Shown piece by piece: positions 1-9,451 of a DNA stretch of 64,000 bases. The notes under the pieces were generated by a model. That model made no database searches and had not been told where the DNA came from. It saw only the letters and a program-made list of their open reading frames with translations. Origin of the DNA: Zobellia nedashkovskayae (GTDB lineage Bacteria > Bacteroidota > Bacteroidia > Flavobacteriales > Flavobacteriaceae). The stretch lies in NCBI RefSeq assembly GCF_015330125.1, contig NZ_JADDXR010000002.1, positions 4,414,685 through 4,478,684 of the forward strand, given 5' to 3'. The position numbers were made by a program, and so were the translations under genes. Each line of letters starts with the position of its first letter. Position 1 is the first letter of the stretch.

Positions 1-1369
1 AAAAGTAATTGCCTTGCCAGCCCATATTATTAAAGAATCCCGTAGCATCGGCATTTCTAGGGTACGTCCATTCAATCTCGTTACCAATACTCCACTGTAT
101 AATACTGGGATGGTTTCTATGCGCCAAAATCGTGTTTTTTAAGTCCTTTTCGGCCCATTCTTGAAAATGCTCCGTATAACCACGAGTAACGTAGTCTACA
201 CTTTGCTCATTCATATTTTTTCTTTTGTCCTTTGGATTGTCCCATTCGTCAAAAAACTCATCTTGTACTAAGAAGCCCATCTCGTCACACAAGTTCAAAA
301 ATGCTTCAGAACCGGGGTTATGAGAAATTCTAATCGCATTACAGCCCGCTTTTTTTAGCTTGGTCAATCGTCTTCTCCAAACATCATCGGGAACAGCGGC
401 TCCTACCATACCACCATCATGATGAAGACAGACCCCTTTTATTTTCATATTTTCCCCGTTTAGAAAAAAACCTTCGTTAGCATCAAAACGGATAGACCGT
501 ACTCCAAAAACAGTTACCTCTTGATCTATTATCTTACCATCTTCAACTACAGAAGTAACGGCTTTGTACAGATATGGATTATCTACCTTCCATAAATTAG
601 GTTTTTCAATTGTTAAAGAAAGTTGTTCTTGGGAATTTTCATTTCCCAGAATTGCCAAATTGATTGTTTTGTCACTGACTTTTTTTCCATCTTCGTTATA
701 AATCTCAGTTCGTACATCGACTTTTTTATCCTTTGAAAAATCGTTTTCAATTTCAACGGAAACCGAGACCTCTGCTCTGTTATCATCAATTATAGGTGTA
801 TTTACGAATACGCCCCAAATAGGAATATGCAGTTTATTTTTGACCAAAAGTTTTACATCACGATATATACCGGAACCCGTGTACCAACGACTATCCGCAT
901 AGCGAGTTCTATCTACTTTTATTTCTATTAAATTGGAATCTTTTTCTGATTTTAAGTAAGATGATATATCGAAGTAAAAAGGAGAATATCCATACGGATG
1001 AAAACCTACTTTTTCTCCGTTTAAGATTACTTCTGAGTTGTTATAAACCCCATCAAACAAAACATATGCTTTCTCATCCGGTTTTAATTGAAGTGGGAAT
1101 GTTTTTTTATATAAACCTGTACCACCGGGAAGGTATCCTGTGGCCCCTTCTCCATTTATAGAATCAAAAGAAGCTTCAACACTCCAATCATGTGGAAGTC
1201 TAACATCTTTCCATTCCGCAGTATGTCCTGTGGTATCTATCAATTGAAACTGCCAATCAAAATTAAAATCCGTAGATATCTGCGTTAGGTCTTTTTGAGA
1301 TTGATTACTGGTATTACAAGAAGTAAATAAAGAACCAATCAGCACAAAATATAAAAGATAATTTTTCAT
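1..1369 (-). CDS. GH2 beta-galactosidase-like lipoprotein, C-terminus cut by window edge
   Basis: The reading frame is open from the ATG at 1369 to the left edge (about 456 codons), so the 3' part is missing. The N-terminus is a lipoprotein signal ending in LFTSC. A jelly-roll sugar-binding domain follows (RLPHDW at about residue 60, typical of GH2), then an immunoglobulin-like domain and the start of the TIM barrel ([20 protein letters not shown]). The acid/base motif GNEIEW is present, with the Glu near residue 431; the nucleophile Glu would lie outside. GH2 enzymes with this layout are beta-galactosidases or beta-glucuronidases. In an agar/porphyran locus removal of non-reducing-end D-galactose from oligosaccharides is the natural job (inference). 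A terminator at 1395-1431 separates it from rhaT, so it probably has its own promoter. Confidence 0.88.
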   Translation of the reverse strand, partial: MKNYLLYFVLIGSLFTSCNTSNQSQKDLTQISTDFNFDWQFQLIDTTGHTAEWKDVRLPHDWSVEASFDSINGEGATGYLPGGTGLYKKTFPLQLKPDEKAYVLFDGVYNNSEVILNGEKVGFHPYGYSPFYFDISSYLKSEKDSNLIEIKVDRTRYADSRWYTGSGIYRDVKLLVKNKLHIPIWGVFVNTPIIDDNRAEVSVSVEIENDFSKDKKVDVRTEIYNEDGKKVSDKTINLAILGNENSQEQLSLTIEKPNLWKVDNPYLYKAVTSVVEDGKIIDQEVTVFGVRSIRFDANEGFFLNGENMKIKGVCLHHDGGMVGAAVPDDVWRRRLTKLKKAGCNAIRISHNPGSEAFLNLCDEMGFLVQDEFFDEWDNPKDKRKNMNEQSVDYVTRGYTEHFQEWAEKDLKNTILAHRNHPSIIQWSIGNEIEWTYPRNADATGFFNNMGWQGNYF

Positions 1370-1394
1370 GAACGAAGTGTTAACTATATGAGTC

Positions 1395-1431
1395 AAAAAA
1401 GCCCAATTGAAAAGCTAATAACAACTGGGCT
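1395..1431 (-). terminator. Rho-independent terminator after the rhaT-like gene
   Basis: Read on the minus strand, arm AGCCCAGTTG (1431-1422) pairs with CAATTGGGCT (1409-1400, one mismatch) and is followed directly by a T-run (complement of 1395-1400). It lies about 35 bp past the rhaT-like stop codon and ends the AHG operon before the GH2 gene. Confidence 0.75.
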
Positions 1432-1466
1432 AACTACTAAAAAATATTATTGATTAAAGAGTTATT

Positions 1467-2486
1467 TTACCCCAAACCGTTAGCATAGGCCACAATTACG
1501 ATACCTGCAATCATACAACTAAGTCCGCCATACAAAAAGTTCCTAGCTTTTGGCGAAGCGCTTGCCCATTCTTTGGTAATTAGACCACTCACAATTGCCG
1601 TAGCAACACAAGCCGTATTAAAGATCGCATAACCAACTGTATTTCCTGATTTTCCAAGTTTAAACGCAGCATACGCAAAAAGAGCCGAGGCAGCATAATG
1701 AAAAACTGCCATAATCAAAATAAGAAATAGGTTCTTGCCAAAAGCGGGCGTTTTAAAATCTCCCCAAGCCTTTTTAGCATTTAGCTGCCATAAGAAATAA
1801 GCAGTCATTACAATACCACCACTTAGAAATATAGGAAACATTACAGCTACCGCAGTTATCCAATCTGCATTTCCCTGTGCAATACTTGCCTTATGTAAAT
1901 AAGGTCTTCCTGCTGCATTCGCATAACTAAAACCTGTAGCTAAAAGCCCTCCTACTACGGCAATCATAATACCGGTTACCATAGAACCCTTGGTAGATTT
2001 ACCTTCGGCAGAGGCTATTTTTGCTTCATCTTTTTCACGGGTAAGACCAGCTTTACCATTTAGGATAACACCTAATAAAACCACTAGGATTCCTAATAGA
2101 ATAAAGGTCAATACATTTGATGGTGGTAACCCGTCTTCTATAAACGGTAAAAGCGAACCTACCAAAATAATGGTGCCTATGAAGATTGAAAAACCAAGTG
2201 AGAGCCCTATATGGTTAATTGCCTTACTCCACATCATTACACCAATTCCCCAAAGGAAACTGGTTAGGCCCATTTTGATCCAAATATCTGTTGGCATATT
2301 ACCGAAAATCTCTCCAAAACCCTGAATAAGGGTCACTGATGCTATAATGGGCACCACGAACATAGTCAGGAGAAAAAAGAGACTCCACGTATTTTCATAC
2401 TTGAATCCTTTTGTAAATTTTTCAGGGAGGGCATAGAGTCCCAACATCAATCCAGCGAAAATCGCCCATAATACTCCTTCGGTCAT
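1467..2486 (-). CDS. RhaT-family sugar:proton symporter, candidate AHG importer
   Basis: A 339-residue integral membrane protein with about ten hydrophobic segments, no signal peptide, and the length of E. coli RhaT. The start (GVLWAIFAGLMLGLYALPEKFTKGF) and the internal segments match the L-rhamnose:H+ symporter family of the drug/metabolite transporter superfamily. No rhamnose isomerase, kinase or aldolase lies nearby. It is the last gene of an operon for 3,6-anhydro-L-galactose breakdown, so I infer that it imports AHG or another L-galactan monosaccharide across the inner membrane. The family call is firm; the substrate is not. The stop is followed by a strong terminator. Confidence 0.85.
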   Translation of the reverse strand: MTEGVLWAIFAGLMLGLYALPEKFTKGFKYENTWSLFFLLTMFVVPIIASVTLIQGFGEIFGNMPTDIWIKMGLTSFLWGIGVMMWSKAINHIGLSLGFSIFIGTIILVGSLLPFIEDGLPPSNVLTFILLGILVVLLGVILNGKAGLTREKDEAKIASAEGKSTKGSMVTGIMIAVVGGLLATGFSYANAAGRPYLHKASIAQGNADWITAVAVMFPIFLSGGIVMTAYFLWQLNAKKAWGDFKTPAFGKNLFLILIMAVFHYAASALFAYAAFKLGKSGNTVGYAIFNTACVATAIVSGLITKEWASASPKARNFLYGGLSCMIAGIVIVAYANGLG

Positions 2487-2546
2487 AACTTGAATATTTA
2501 ATTGAAGTCAAGTTTACCACTACTGGTTTACCCGACTTTATTTGAT

Positions 2547-3590
2547 TTACCAGTTGAATTTAAAAATAGTAGTACTGTCATAAGATTCTCCCGCTTTTAA
2601 AATACTCTTAGGAGCGTTCTTTATATTCATCCCGTTAGGGTAGCGATGCGTTTCACAACAGAAGCCACGGTACTTTCCGTATTGCAATCCAGATTCGCGT
2701 TTTAGTTCGTCAGACGTGTATTTACCCGTATACAATAACATGCCAGGCTCTGTGGTGAAAATCTCTAGTGAACGGCCACTTTTAGGTTCTGTTATTTCTG
2801 CCACTTTACCCAAATCAAAACCTTTGTCTTCAAATAAGTAAAAATGCTCAAAACCATCTCCCATAGCTTCATGGACTTCTTTTATAGTCTTTGCTGTTCG
2901 TAAATCATCGGCTTTGCCAGCAACAGAAATATTCTCTCCTGTAGCTACCCCGGTCTCATCCCAAATTTGTTTGGTATCCGAGTTTACCATTACGGAGTGA
3001 CCCTCAACATTTTCAGCAAAACCAGAAAGATTAAAATACGAGTGATTAGTAATGGTGAAAGGTGTGTCTTGGTCGGTTATTGCACCATATCGAATTTTAA
3101 GTTCATTGTCATTTGTCAATGTAAAGGTCACTTGAACCGTAATATTCCCCGGGAAGCCTTCTTCTAAATGAACACTTTTAAGTTCCATTTGAATGTTGGC
3201 CATTTCTTTTGAAAACGAACTTACTTCCCATATTTTCTTATCAAAGCCTACTTTCCCTCCGTGAAGATTATTCTCACCAACAATTTTAGCCAGTTCATAA
3301 TCCTTTCCGTTCAAAGAAAATTTAGCATCTTTTATTTGCGAACAATAACGGCCTACAGTCCCTCCAAAATATGGCGCATTTGCTTTGTAGGCATCAGAAA
3401 AATAACTTTCGAATGTATCAAAACCACAAACGATTTCTTCTATTTTCCCATTCTTATTCGGTAGGAGAATTGAAGTTATGGTAGCTCCAAAAGTTGAGAT
3501 TTTTATGCTAACCCCATTATCATTTTCCAAAGTATATTGGTGAATAGCTTCTCCATCAAGTACACCGAAATCCGTTTGCGTTGTTTTCAT
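2547..3590 (-). CDS. galM: Aldose 1-epimerase (mutarotase)
   Basis: A 347-residue GalM-family protein without a signal peptide, so cytoplasmic. Family motifs are visible: GxTVGRYCSQI near residue 77, the catalytic His in NHSYFNLSG, DETGVATGE in the middle, and the catalytic Glu in EPGMLLYTG near the C-terminus. It interconverts alpha and beta anomers of aldoses, mainly galactose. Here it would feed the anomer required by the sugar dehydrogenase or by D-galactose catabolism. The gap to the cycloisomerase gene upstream is 36 bp and to rhaT 60 bp, all on one strand, so co-transcription is likely. Confidence 0.92.
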   Translation of the reverse strand: MKTTQTDFGVLDGEAIHQYTLENDNGVSIKISTFGATITSILLPNKNGKIEEIVCGFDTFESYFSDAYKANAPYFGGTVGRYCSQIKDAKFSLNGKDYELAKIVGENNLHGGKVGFDKKIWEVSSFSKEMANIQMELKSVHLEEGFPGNITVQVTFTLTNDNELKIRYGAITDQDTPFTITNHSYFNLSGFAENVEGHSVMVNSDTKQIWDETGVATGENISVAGKADDLRTAKTIKEVHEAMGDGFEHFYLFEDKGFDLGKVAEITEPKSGRSLEIFTTEPGMLLYTGKYTSDELKRESGLQYGKYRGFCCETHRYPNGMNIKNAPKSILKAGESYDSTTIFKFNW

Positions 3591-3626
3591 TATCGTAAGC
3601 GTTTTGAAATATTTTAATTCGATGTT

Positions 3627-4721
3627 TTATTTGGATTGATAAGGAGCTAATTTCTCCCAATCAAACTCCACTCCCACTCCTGGAGAATCGGGAGCTACAG
3701 CAAGGTGGTTCTCAACAACCAAAGGTCTTGTTGTATACTGGTCTATAGGGAAGCTATGTACCTCTAACCAACCTGAATTAGGTTGCGCAGACACTAAACT
3801 TACATGTAGCTCCTGCATACCGTGCGAACAAGCTGGAATGTTATGTTTATCTGCCAATCTCGCAGCTGCCAACCAGCCTGTAATACCGCCACAATTTGAA
3901 GCGTCCGGTTGTACAAAAGACAATTTTGCCTGATCCATAGCATATTCAAATTCATGAATCGTATGCAGGTTTTCACCCATGGCCAACGGGAAATCCGTAG
4001 CATCTGAAATCTGAGCAAAACCCATGTAATTATCCGGTATGATAGGTTCCTCAAACCAAGTTATATCGTACTCCCGAAACTTGTTAATCGCCTTTATGGC
4101 TTTATCAACAGTCATGGAATAGTTGGCATCGACCATGAAGGTTACATCGGGACCAATGAATTCGCGAACCGCTTTTATTCGCTCTATATCCTCGTCTAAA
4201 TTTTCACGACCAATTTTTATTTTCACAGCGTTAAAACCAGCTGCTAAATACCCTTCCATATTCTTTAAAAGCTTTGGAATTGGGAATTGTAAATCTATTC
4301 CACCGCAATATGCCTTACAGGTATTACCCGCTCCTCCGGCCATTTGCCAAAGTGGCTTTTCTGCTTTTTTACAACGGATGTCCCACAAAGCAATATCAAT
4401 AGTAGAGACGGCAAATGAAACTATACCACCACGGCCCACATAATGCATGTGCCATTCCATGAAATCATAGATACCTTCTACATCAGTTCCATCTTTACCA
4501 ATTAAAGCGGGTGCTATATCATAATCCACCATGGCCTTAATGGCATTCCCACCTTTGCCACCGGTATAGGTATATCCTGTTCCTGTGCTTCCGTCTTCTA
4601 AAGTAATGGTGGAAGTAATTAGCTCAAAATGCGTATGGTCTCCATGTTTGGCATCGTTCATGACTTCCGGCAACGGAACTCTGAACAACTTACAATCAAC
4701 CGATTTTATACGTGTACTCAT
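3627..4721 (-). CDS. 3,6-anhydro-L-galactonate cycloisomerase (enolase superfamily)
   Basis: A 364-residue mandelate racemase/muconate lactonising family protein. The N-terminal capping domain runs to about residue 125, then the barrel. Catalytic and metal residues can be read directly: KIK motif K167/K169, D198 (MVDANYS), E224 (WFEEPI), E250 (GENLH) and H300 (CSHGMQ). These positions agree with what I recall for the Vibrio AHG cycloisomerase, which opens 3,6-anhydro-L-galactonate to 2-keto-3-deoxy-L-galactonate. The ATG follows the aldehyde dehydrogenase stop with no gap, which suggests translational coupling of two consecutive pathway steps. Other acid-sugar dehydratases of the superfamily are possible by fold alone; the GH117 and dehydrogenase neighbours favour this call. 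Confidence 0.85.
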   Translation of the reverse strand: MSTRIKSVDCKLFRVPLPEVMNDAKHGDHTHFELITSTITLEDGSTGTGYTYTGGKGGNAIKAMVDYDIAPALIGKDGTDVEGIYDFMEWHMHYVGRGGIVSFAVSTIDIALWDIRCKKAEKPLWQMAGGAGNTCKAYCGGIDLQFPIPKLLKNMEGYLAAGFNAVKIKIGRENLDEDIERIKAVREFIGPDVTFMVDANYSMTVDKAIKAINKFREYDITWFEEPIIPDNYMGFAQISDATDFPLAMGENLHTIHEFEYAMDQAKLSFVQPDASNCGGITGWLAAARLADKHNIPACSHGMQELHVSLVSAQPNSGWLEVHSFPIDQYTTRPLVVENHLAVAPDSPGVGVEFDWEKLAPYQSK

Positions 4722-6176
4722 TTATACTTTGTGTCTAATGTAAAACGTCTTTTTCTCCATGTACTGCTCAAAACCGTACTTACCATCTTCACCACCAGAA
4801 CCACTTAGTTTATACCCATTATGGAAACCTTGGTGTTGCTCTCCATGACCTCTGTTTACGTATATCTCGCCGTACTCCAGCTCATCGTTACATTTCATGA
4901 TTGTATTCATATCGTTGGTAAAAATCATAGCTGCAAGTCCGTATTCACAGTCATTGGCATACCCAACCACTTCTTCAAAAGTTTTGAATTTTAAAACTGG
5001 AAGAATAGGTCCAAAAGACTCTTCATGAACGATAGTCATGTTTTGCGTTACATTGGTCAAAACCGTTGGTTCAAACCAATACCCTTTTTCAAAAGCACTC
5101 CCTTCTGGTTTTTTACCACCTGTAGCCAACGTAGCACCTTCTTCAAGACTTACAGCTACCAAATGTTCCATATGTTTTAATTCAGCTGCATTTACTTTAG
5201 GTCCCATATCAGTTTCCGCTAACATCGGGTCACCTACTTTAATAGCCTTTGTTTTAGCAATGAATTTTTCCATGAAAGTATCGTAAATACCTTCGTGTAC
5301 ATACATTCTTTCATTACAGGTACAAACCTGTCCACAATTATCAAAACGTGAGTGTAAAGCCGAGTCTACAGCGGCATCAATATCTGCGTCTTCAAAAACA
5401 ATGAAAGGAGCTTTTCCTCCAAGTTCTAATTGCACATGCGTAAGATTTTGTGCTGCAGCTCTAGCTATGGACTGACCAACTGGCGTAGAACCTGTCATGG
5501 TCACCATTTTGGTAATAGGACTCTCAACAAGTGCATTACCCATAGCTCTACCAGGACCTGTCAGAATATTGATAACCCCATCTGGAATACCTACTTTCTT
5601 GGCCAAATTACCCAACTCTAAGGTTGCTAAAGGCGTTTCTGAAGTCGGTTTTATAACGATAGTATTTCCAGCAATCAAAGCAGGTCCTAATTTACGACCG
5701 GCCAGTGCCAACGGAAAGTTCCAAGCGGTAATAGCAACTACTACCCCACGAGGTATTTTTTGAATCCAGATTTGCTCGTTCGGGTTGTCAGACGGAATGA
5801 TATCTCCTTCAATTCTTCTAGCACCTTCACATGCGTATTCTATAAATGAGGCAGTTACTGCGACTTCGCCTTTGGCAACTTTAAGCAATTTACCCTGCTC
5901 CTTAACCAAAAGCTCAGCTAAGAAATCTGAGTTTGCTTTTATTTCATCTGCTAGTTTATACAATAGATCGGCACGTGAGCGAGCAGGTAGTTTTTTCCAT
6001 TCTTTTTGAGCCCTATCAGCAGCATTCAACGCCTGATTTGCCTCTTCGACAGTTCCATTCTGAACTCTTGCTACTATTTCTTCAGTAGTTGGATTTACAA
6101 TGTCTATGGTCTCTCCTGACGTAGATGTCACCCATTTTCCGTCAATAAATAGTTGGTATTCTTTAATTGCTGACAT
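4722..6176 (-). CDS. 3,6-anhydro-L-galactose dehydrogenase (aldehyde dehydrogenase family)
   Basis: A 484-residue cytoplasmic NAD(P)-dependent aldehyde dehydrogenase, full length, related to lactaldehyde dehydrogenase AldA. It has the cofactor region AWNFPLAL, general base E251 in LELGGKAP and the nucleophile C285 in GQVCTCNE. It would oxidise the open-chain aldehyde of AHG to 3,6-anhydro-L-galactonate, the substrate of the enzyme encoded immediately downstream at 3627-4721. A role as lactaldehyde dehydrogenase is the main alternative, but no lactaldehyde-forming aldolase is in the window. The gap to the upstream sulfatase gene is 10 bp, so it sits inside the operon. Confidence 0.85.
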   Translation of the reverse strand: MSAIKEYQLFIDGKWVTSTSGETIDIVNPTTEEIVARVQNGTVEEANQALNAADRAQKEWKKLPARSRADLLYKLADEIKANSDFLAELLVKEQGKLLKVAKGEVAVTASFIEYACEGARRIEGDIIPSDNPNEQIWIQKIPRGVVVAITAWNFPLALAGRKLGPALIAGNTIVIKPTSETPLATLELGNLAKKVGIPDGVINILTGPGRAMGNALVESPITKMVTMTGSTPVGQSIARAAAQNLTHVQLELGGKAPFIVFEDADIDAAVDSALHSRFDNCGQVCTCNERMYVHEGIYDTFMEKFIAKTKAIKVGDPMLAETDMGPKVNAAELKHMEHLVAVSLEEGATLATGGKKPEGSAFEKGYWFEPTVLTNVTQNMTIVHEESFGPILPVLKFKTFEEVVGYANDCEYGLAAMIFTNDMNTIMKCNDELEYGEIYVNRGHGEQHQGFHNGYKLSGSGGEDGKYGFEQYMEKKTFYIRHKV

Positions 6177-6186
6177 GTTCCTTTTT

Positions 6187-7578
6187 TTAATTATGTTTTC
6201 TATATGTATCCATTCTTGTAGCTGCTTTGCCTTCGAATCTTCTTTCTAATTGCCAAAGCGGTCTTTCTAATGTAAGTTCCCAATCAAATAGCTTCTTATA
6301 AAGCTCACGTACTTTTTCAGGGTATTTGGAAGCCAAATCATTTGTTTCGGCTATATCCTCCTTAATATTATAAAGTTCTGCTGGCCGATCAGGAAAGCGT
6401 ACCAGTTTCCAATCATTTTGCCTGATGGCTCCTCTATTTTCCTTTTTCCAATAAAGTACCTCGTGAGGCTTTCCATTATTTTTTCCTTGTACATATGGAA
6501 TTAAGTCTACCCCATCCAAACCTTCAACAGCGTTTACATCACCACCTGCTGCGTTCAAGAAAGTTGGTAAAAGGTCTAATGTGCTTATAGGATTATCATA
6601 AACCGTGTTCGGTTTTAACTTTCCTGGCCACGACATTAAAAACGGAACGCGAATGCCACCCTCTAAATGATTTGCCTTGGTACCGCTCAATGGGTCGTTC
6701 AACGATTCGTTTGCATCGGACGGTCCACCATTATCATTGGTAAAAACTATAAGCGTGTTTTTATCCAGACCTAGTTCCTTAATATGATCAAAAACTTTCC
6801 CACAAGCTCTATCCATTGCGATGGCCATTGCCGCTAAGGTTTTCCTTTTACCGGTAAGCCCTTGCACTTTTTTCAAATCTTCTTCCGTTGCTTCCATTGG
6901 GGTATGTACCGCATTGAAAGCCAGATAAATGAAAAATTGATTCTTTTGATTTCTTTCCATAAACGAGTTGGCCTCTTCTGCCAAATCATCTGTTAGATAT
7001 CCATCGTGTTCTTTAAAATCTCCAAAGCCCCTCTCCAACCTATCCTCATCCCTTTTGAGTTCATTATCGGTTCCATAAGGCATATAACTTCTTGCTCCAC
7101 CACGAAAACCATAAAACTCATCAAAACCTCTTTTAGTAGGATGAAAACGGTCCGCATTACCTTGATGCCATTTTCCGAATATCGCCGTTTTATAACCTTG
7201 TTCTTTGAGATAATCGGCCATTGTCTTCTGGTCCAGCGGAAGCCCCATATCATCTCCGGTAATTCCGTTTTTACTCATCAGACCAGGTACGTTGTTCTCT
7301 TCAAAACCGAATTTTTGCTGATACTTTCCAGTCAAAAGTCCAGCACGTGATGGGCCACAAACCGCTGCGGAAACATAAGCCTGAGTAAAAATCACTGAGT
7401 TTTTGGCGAATTTATCCAGTTCAGGAGTCTTGAATTCTTTGCTTCCCTGAAACCCAAAATCTGCATAGCCTGCGTCATCCGATAGTATAAAAACAATGTT
7501 CGGTTTGTCTTGTGTCCAGCCATTTATAAGCGCAAAAAAGGACACTAAGAACAAAAATACCTGTCTTGGCAATTTCAT
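6187..7578 (-). CDS. S1 family sulfatase, secreted
   Basis: A 463-residue arylsulfatase-type protein with an N-terminal hydrophobic signal (about residues 1-22, no lipobox). Metal ligands SDDAG lie at about 33-37. The formylglycine site is C74 in CGPSR, followed by LLTGK. GKWHQG and TNDNGGPSD carry further active-site His and Asp/Asn residues. Because the key residue is Cys, activation by a formylglycine-generating enzyme or anSME is needed; neither gene is in the window. It lies between aldehyde dehydrogenase and kduD in the AHG operon, so sulfated agar/porphyran galactose is the expected target. It resembles the S1_19-type sulfatases of galactan loci, but the subfamily is only a guess. Confidence 0.9.
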   Translation of the reverse strand: MKLPRQVFLFLVSFFALINGWTQDKPNIVFILSDDAGYADFGFQGSKEFKTPELDKFAKNSVIFTQAYVSAAVCGPSRAGLLTGKYQQKFGFEENNVPGLMSKNGITGDDMGLPLDQKTMADYLKEQGYKTAIFGKWHQGNADRFHPTKRGFDEFYGFRGGARSYMPYGTDNELKRDEDRLERGFGDFKEHDGYLTDDLAEEANSFMERNQKNQFFIYLAFNAVHTPMEATEEDLKKVQGLTGKRKTLAAMAIAMDRACGKVFDHIKELGLDKNTLIVFTNDNGGPSDANESLNDPLSGTKANHLEGGIRVPFLMSWPGKLKPNTVYDNPISTLDLLPTFLNAAGGDVNAVEGLDGVDLIPYVQGKNNGKPHEVLYWKKENRGAIRQNDWKLVRFPDRPAELYNIKEDIAETNDLASKYPEKVRELYKKLFDWELTLERPLWQLERRFEGKAATRMDTYRKHN

Positions 7579-7623
7579 TTTTCAGTATTTTTCTATTGGA
7601 ATTTCTACTCTTATTTAAGGTAA

Positions 7624-8394
7624 TTATCTACCCATCCAACCGCCATCTACCAACATGGTAACGCCACTCATATATGCTGCCGCCTCTGAACTCAAAAACA
7701 CAATAGGACCTGCAAAATCTTCAGGTTTACCCCATCTACCGGCCGGTATTCTAGATAAAATAGATGCCGATCTATCTGGGTCATTTCTTAATGCCTCAGT
7801 GTTGTCCGTGCTGATATAACCTGGAGCAATTGCATTTACATTTACACCCTTACCAGCCCATTCATTAGCAAATGCCATAGTCATTTGTCCAATAGCACCT
7901 TTACTAGCTGCGTAACCAGGTACTGTAATACCACCTTGGAATGTTAACAATGAAGCCGTAAAAATAATTTTACCTTCACCACGAGCAACCATTTCTTTCC
8001 CAATTTCACGGGTAAGGACGAACGGTGCAGTTTGGTTAATTTCAATAACCTTGTCCCAATACTCATCAGAATGCTCAACTGCCGGAGCTCTTAAAATAGT
8101 ACCTGCATTGTTTACTAAAATATCAATTACAGGAAAGTCGCTTTTAACTTCCTTTATAAAATCATACAAGGCTTCTCTATTACCAAAATCGCACGTATAT
8201 GCTTTAAAATTTCTTCCGGTAGCTTCAACTTCCTGCTCTACCATACTCCCGTGCTTCTCCAAAGAAGCACTAACACCAATAATATCTGCACCAGCTTCTG
8301 CTAAAGCTACGGCCATTGCTTTACCAATACCTCTTTTACAACCGGTTACTAAAGCTGTTTTACCTTTTAGGCTAAATTGATTTAATATGCTCAT
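7624..8394 (-). CDS. kduD: KduD-like SDR, 2,5-diketo-3-deoxy sugar acid 5-reductase
   Basis: A 256-residue short-chain dehydrogenase. It has the Rossmann motif TGCKRGIG near residue 18, NNAG near 95, a catalytic Ser in TASLLTFQGG and the YAASK pair. The C-terminus resembles E. coli KduD closely (NVNAIAPGY, RIPAGRWG, GPIVFLSS, VDGGW). KduD reduces 2,5-diketo-3-deoxygluconate to KDG. In the AHG pathway this is the last step, after 2-keto-3-deoxy-L-galactonate has been oxidised at C5 by a Zn-dehydrogenase such as the one encoded next door at 8419-9435. The pair together inverts C5. Confidence 0.88.
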   Translation of the reverse strand: MSILNQFSLKGKTALVTGCKRGIGKAMAVALAEAGADIIGVSASLEKHGSMVEQEVEATGRNFKAYTCDFGNREALYDFIKEVKSDFPVIDILVNNAGTILRAPAVEHSDEYWDKVIEINQTAPFVLTREIGKEMVARGEGKIIFTASLLTFQGGITVPGYAASKGAIGQMTMAFANEWAGKGVNVNAIAPGYISTDNTEALRNDPDRSASILSRIPAGRWGKPEDFAGPIVFLSSEAAAYMSGVTMLVDGGWMGR

Positions 8395-8418
8395 TTTCTT
8401 ATGCGTTGTTTCTCTTAA

Positions 8419-9435
8419 TTATTGTTGACAATCCATTAGTACTTTCATACCATCAGGATTGTTATCTATGTTCTCAAATACTTGTTGGATGTTGGTCATT
8501 GGCTGTACGTCCGTAATCATGTCCTCAAAAGGAAGTTTGTTTTCCGTGATAAGTTTTATTGATTTCTCATAATCCTCTTTCTCATATACACGAGCTCCGA
8601 TTAAGCTCAATTCTTTCCAGAAAAATTTGAAAAGATCTACAGGTTTTTTCTCTCCGTGAATGGCTACCATCAAAATTCTACCACGAATACCAGCAACTTC
8701 ACACATAATATCTAGAGCGGGCTGTACACCTGCCACTTCAAAAACAACATCTGCACGACGGTTATCCGTTTTTTCTTTTACGTATTCAACCAAATCAACT
8801 TTCATAGGATTCACTGCATGTAACCCCATTGATTCTGCCTTTGCTATTCTTTTTTCATTTACTTCTGAAATAATAACATTTGCCCCCACGTCTTTGGCAA
8901 CCATAGCTACCAAAAGACCAATTGGCCCACCACCAAGAACAACGGCAGTTTCACCGGCAACCAATCCACTTCTGCGAACATCATGCGTAGCAACTGATAA
9001 AGGCTCTATTAACGCGGCCAATTTTAAATCGGTTTCAGCTTTTAATTTATGAAGAACGAATGAAGGTACATTCCAATATTGTTGCATGGAACCAGGACTA
9101 TCAATACCAATGAATTTTAATTCTTCACAGATATGATTGAATCCCTTGTCAGAGGCTTTAACTTTACGGTCATCTAAAGGACGCACCACAACCTTATCTC
9201 CAACTTTGTAACCTTCAACGCCTTCACCAACAGCGTCAATTACACCTGACATCTCATGGCCGATAGTCTGGGGCATGTCCACCCTTTTATCCATCATGCC
9301 ATGATAAATGTGTACATCCGTACCACATACGCCAGAGTACGCTACTTTAATTCTAACATCTCCTTTTGCTGGTGCTTCTATCTCTTTTTCTATGACGGAA
9401 AACGTTTTGTTTCCTTTATAAACTGTTGCTTTCAT
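8419..9435 (-). CDS. Zn-dependent dehydrogenase, candidate 2-keto-3-deoxy-L-galactonate 5-dehydrogenase
   Basis: A 338-residue medium-chain dehydrogenase. The catalytic zinc site is intact: C37 (GVCGTD), H60-E61 (IGHE) and E144 (LIEP). The Rossmann motif is VVLGGGPIGLL. The lobe that normally carries four structural-zinc cysteines is altered: only one Cys (C103, FNHICEE) remains there, so the structural zinc is probably missing. Next to kduD and the cycloisomerase, the missing pathway step is oxidation at C5 of 2-keto-3-deoxy-L-galactonate, and this gene is the natural candidate. A general threonine/sorbitol-type dehydrogenase role is the alternative. Confidence 0.78.
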   Translation of the reverse strand: MKATVYKGNKTFSVIEKEIEAPAKGDVRIKVAYSGVCGTDVHIYHGMMDKRVDMPQTIGHEMSGVIDAVGEGVEGYKVGDKVVVRPLDDRKVKASDKGFNHICEELKFIGIDSPGSMQQYWNVPSFVLHKLKAETDLKLAALIEPLSVATHDVRRSGLVAGETAVVLGGGPIGLLVAMVAKDVGANVIISEVNEKRIAKAESMGLHAVNPMKVDLVEYVKEKTDNRRADVVFEVAGVQPALDIMCEVAGIRGRILMVAIHGEKKPVDLFKFFWKELSLIGARVYEKEDYEKSIKLITENKLPFEDMITDVQPMTNIQQVFENIDNNPDGMKVLMDCQQ

Positions 9436-9451
9436 TAAATACGTTTCTCTA

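Noticed and set aside
961..1161. Plus-strand reading frame of 66 codons
   Set aside because: It lies antisense within the GH2 gene, whose frame is open and has clear motifs; the predicted peptide resembles no family.
1990..2325. Plus-strand reading frame of 111 codons
   Set aside because: Antisense shadow of the rhaT-like membrane protein gene; composition reflects complementary codons.
3800..4054. Minus-strand alternate-frame ORF of 84 codons
   Set aside because: Out-of-frame overlap inside the cycloisomerase gene, which has all its catalytic residues in the main frame.
3627..6176. Carrageenan-type 3,6-anhydro-D-galactose pathway
   Set aside because: GH117 releases the L-form, and no GH127/GH129 or Dau-type kinase and aldolase genes are seen.
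8660..9052. Plus-strand ORF of 130 codons
   Set aside because: Antisense to the well-supported Zn-dehydrogenase; no recognisable domain.
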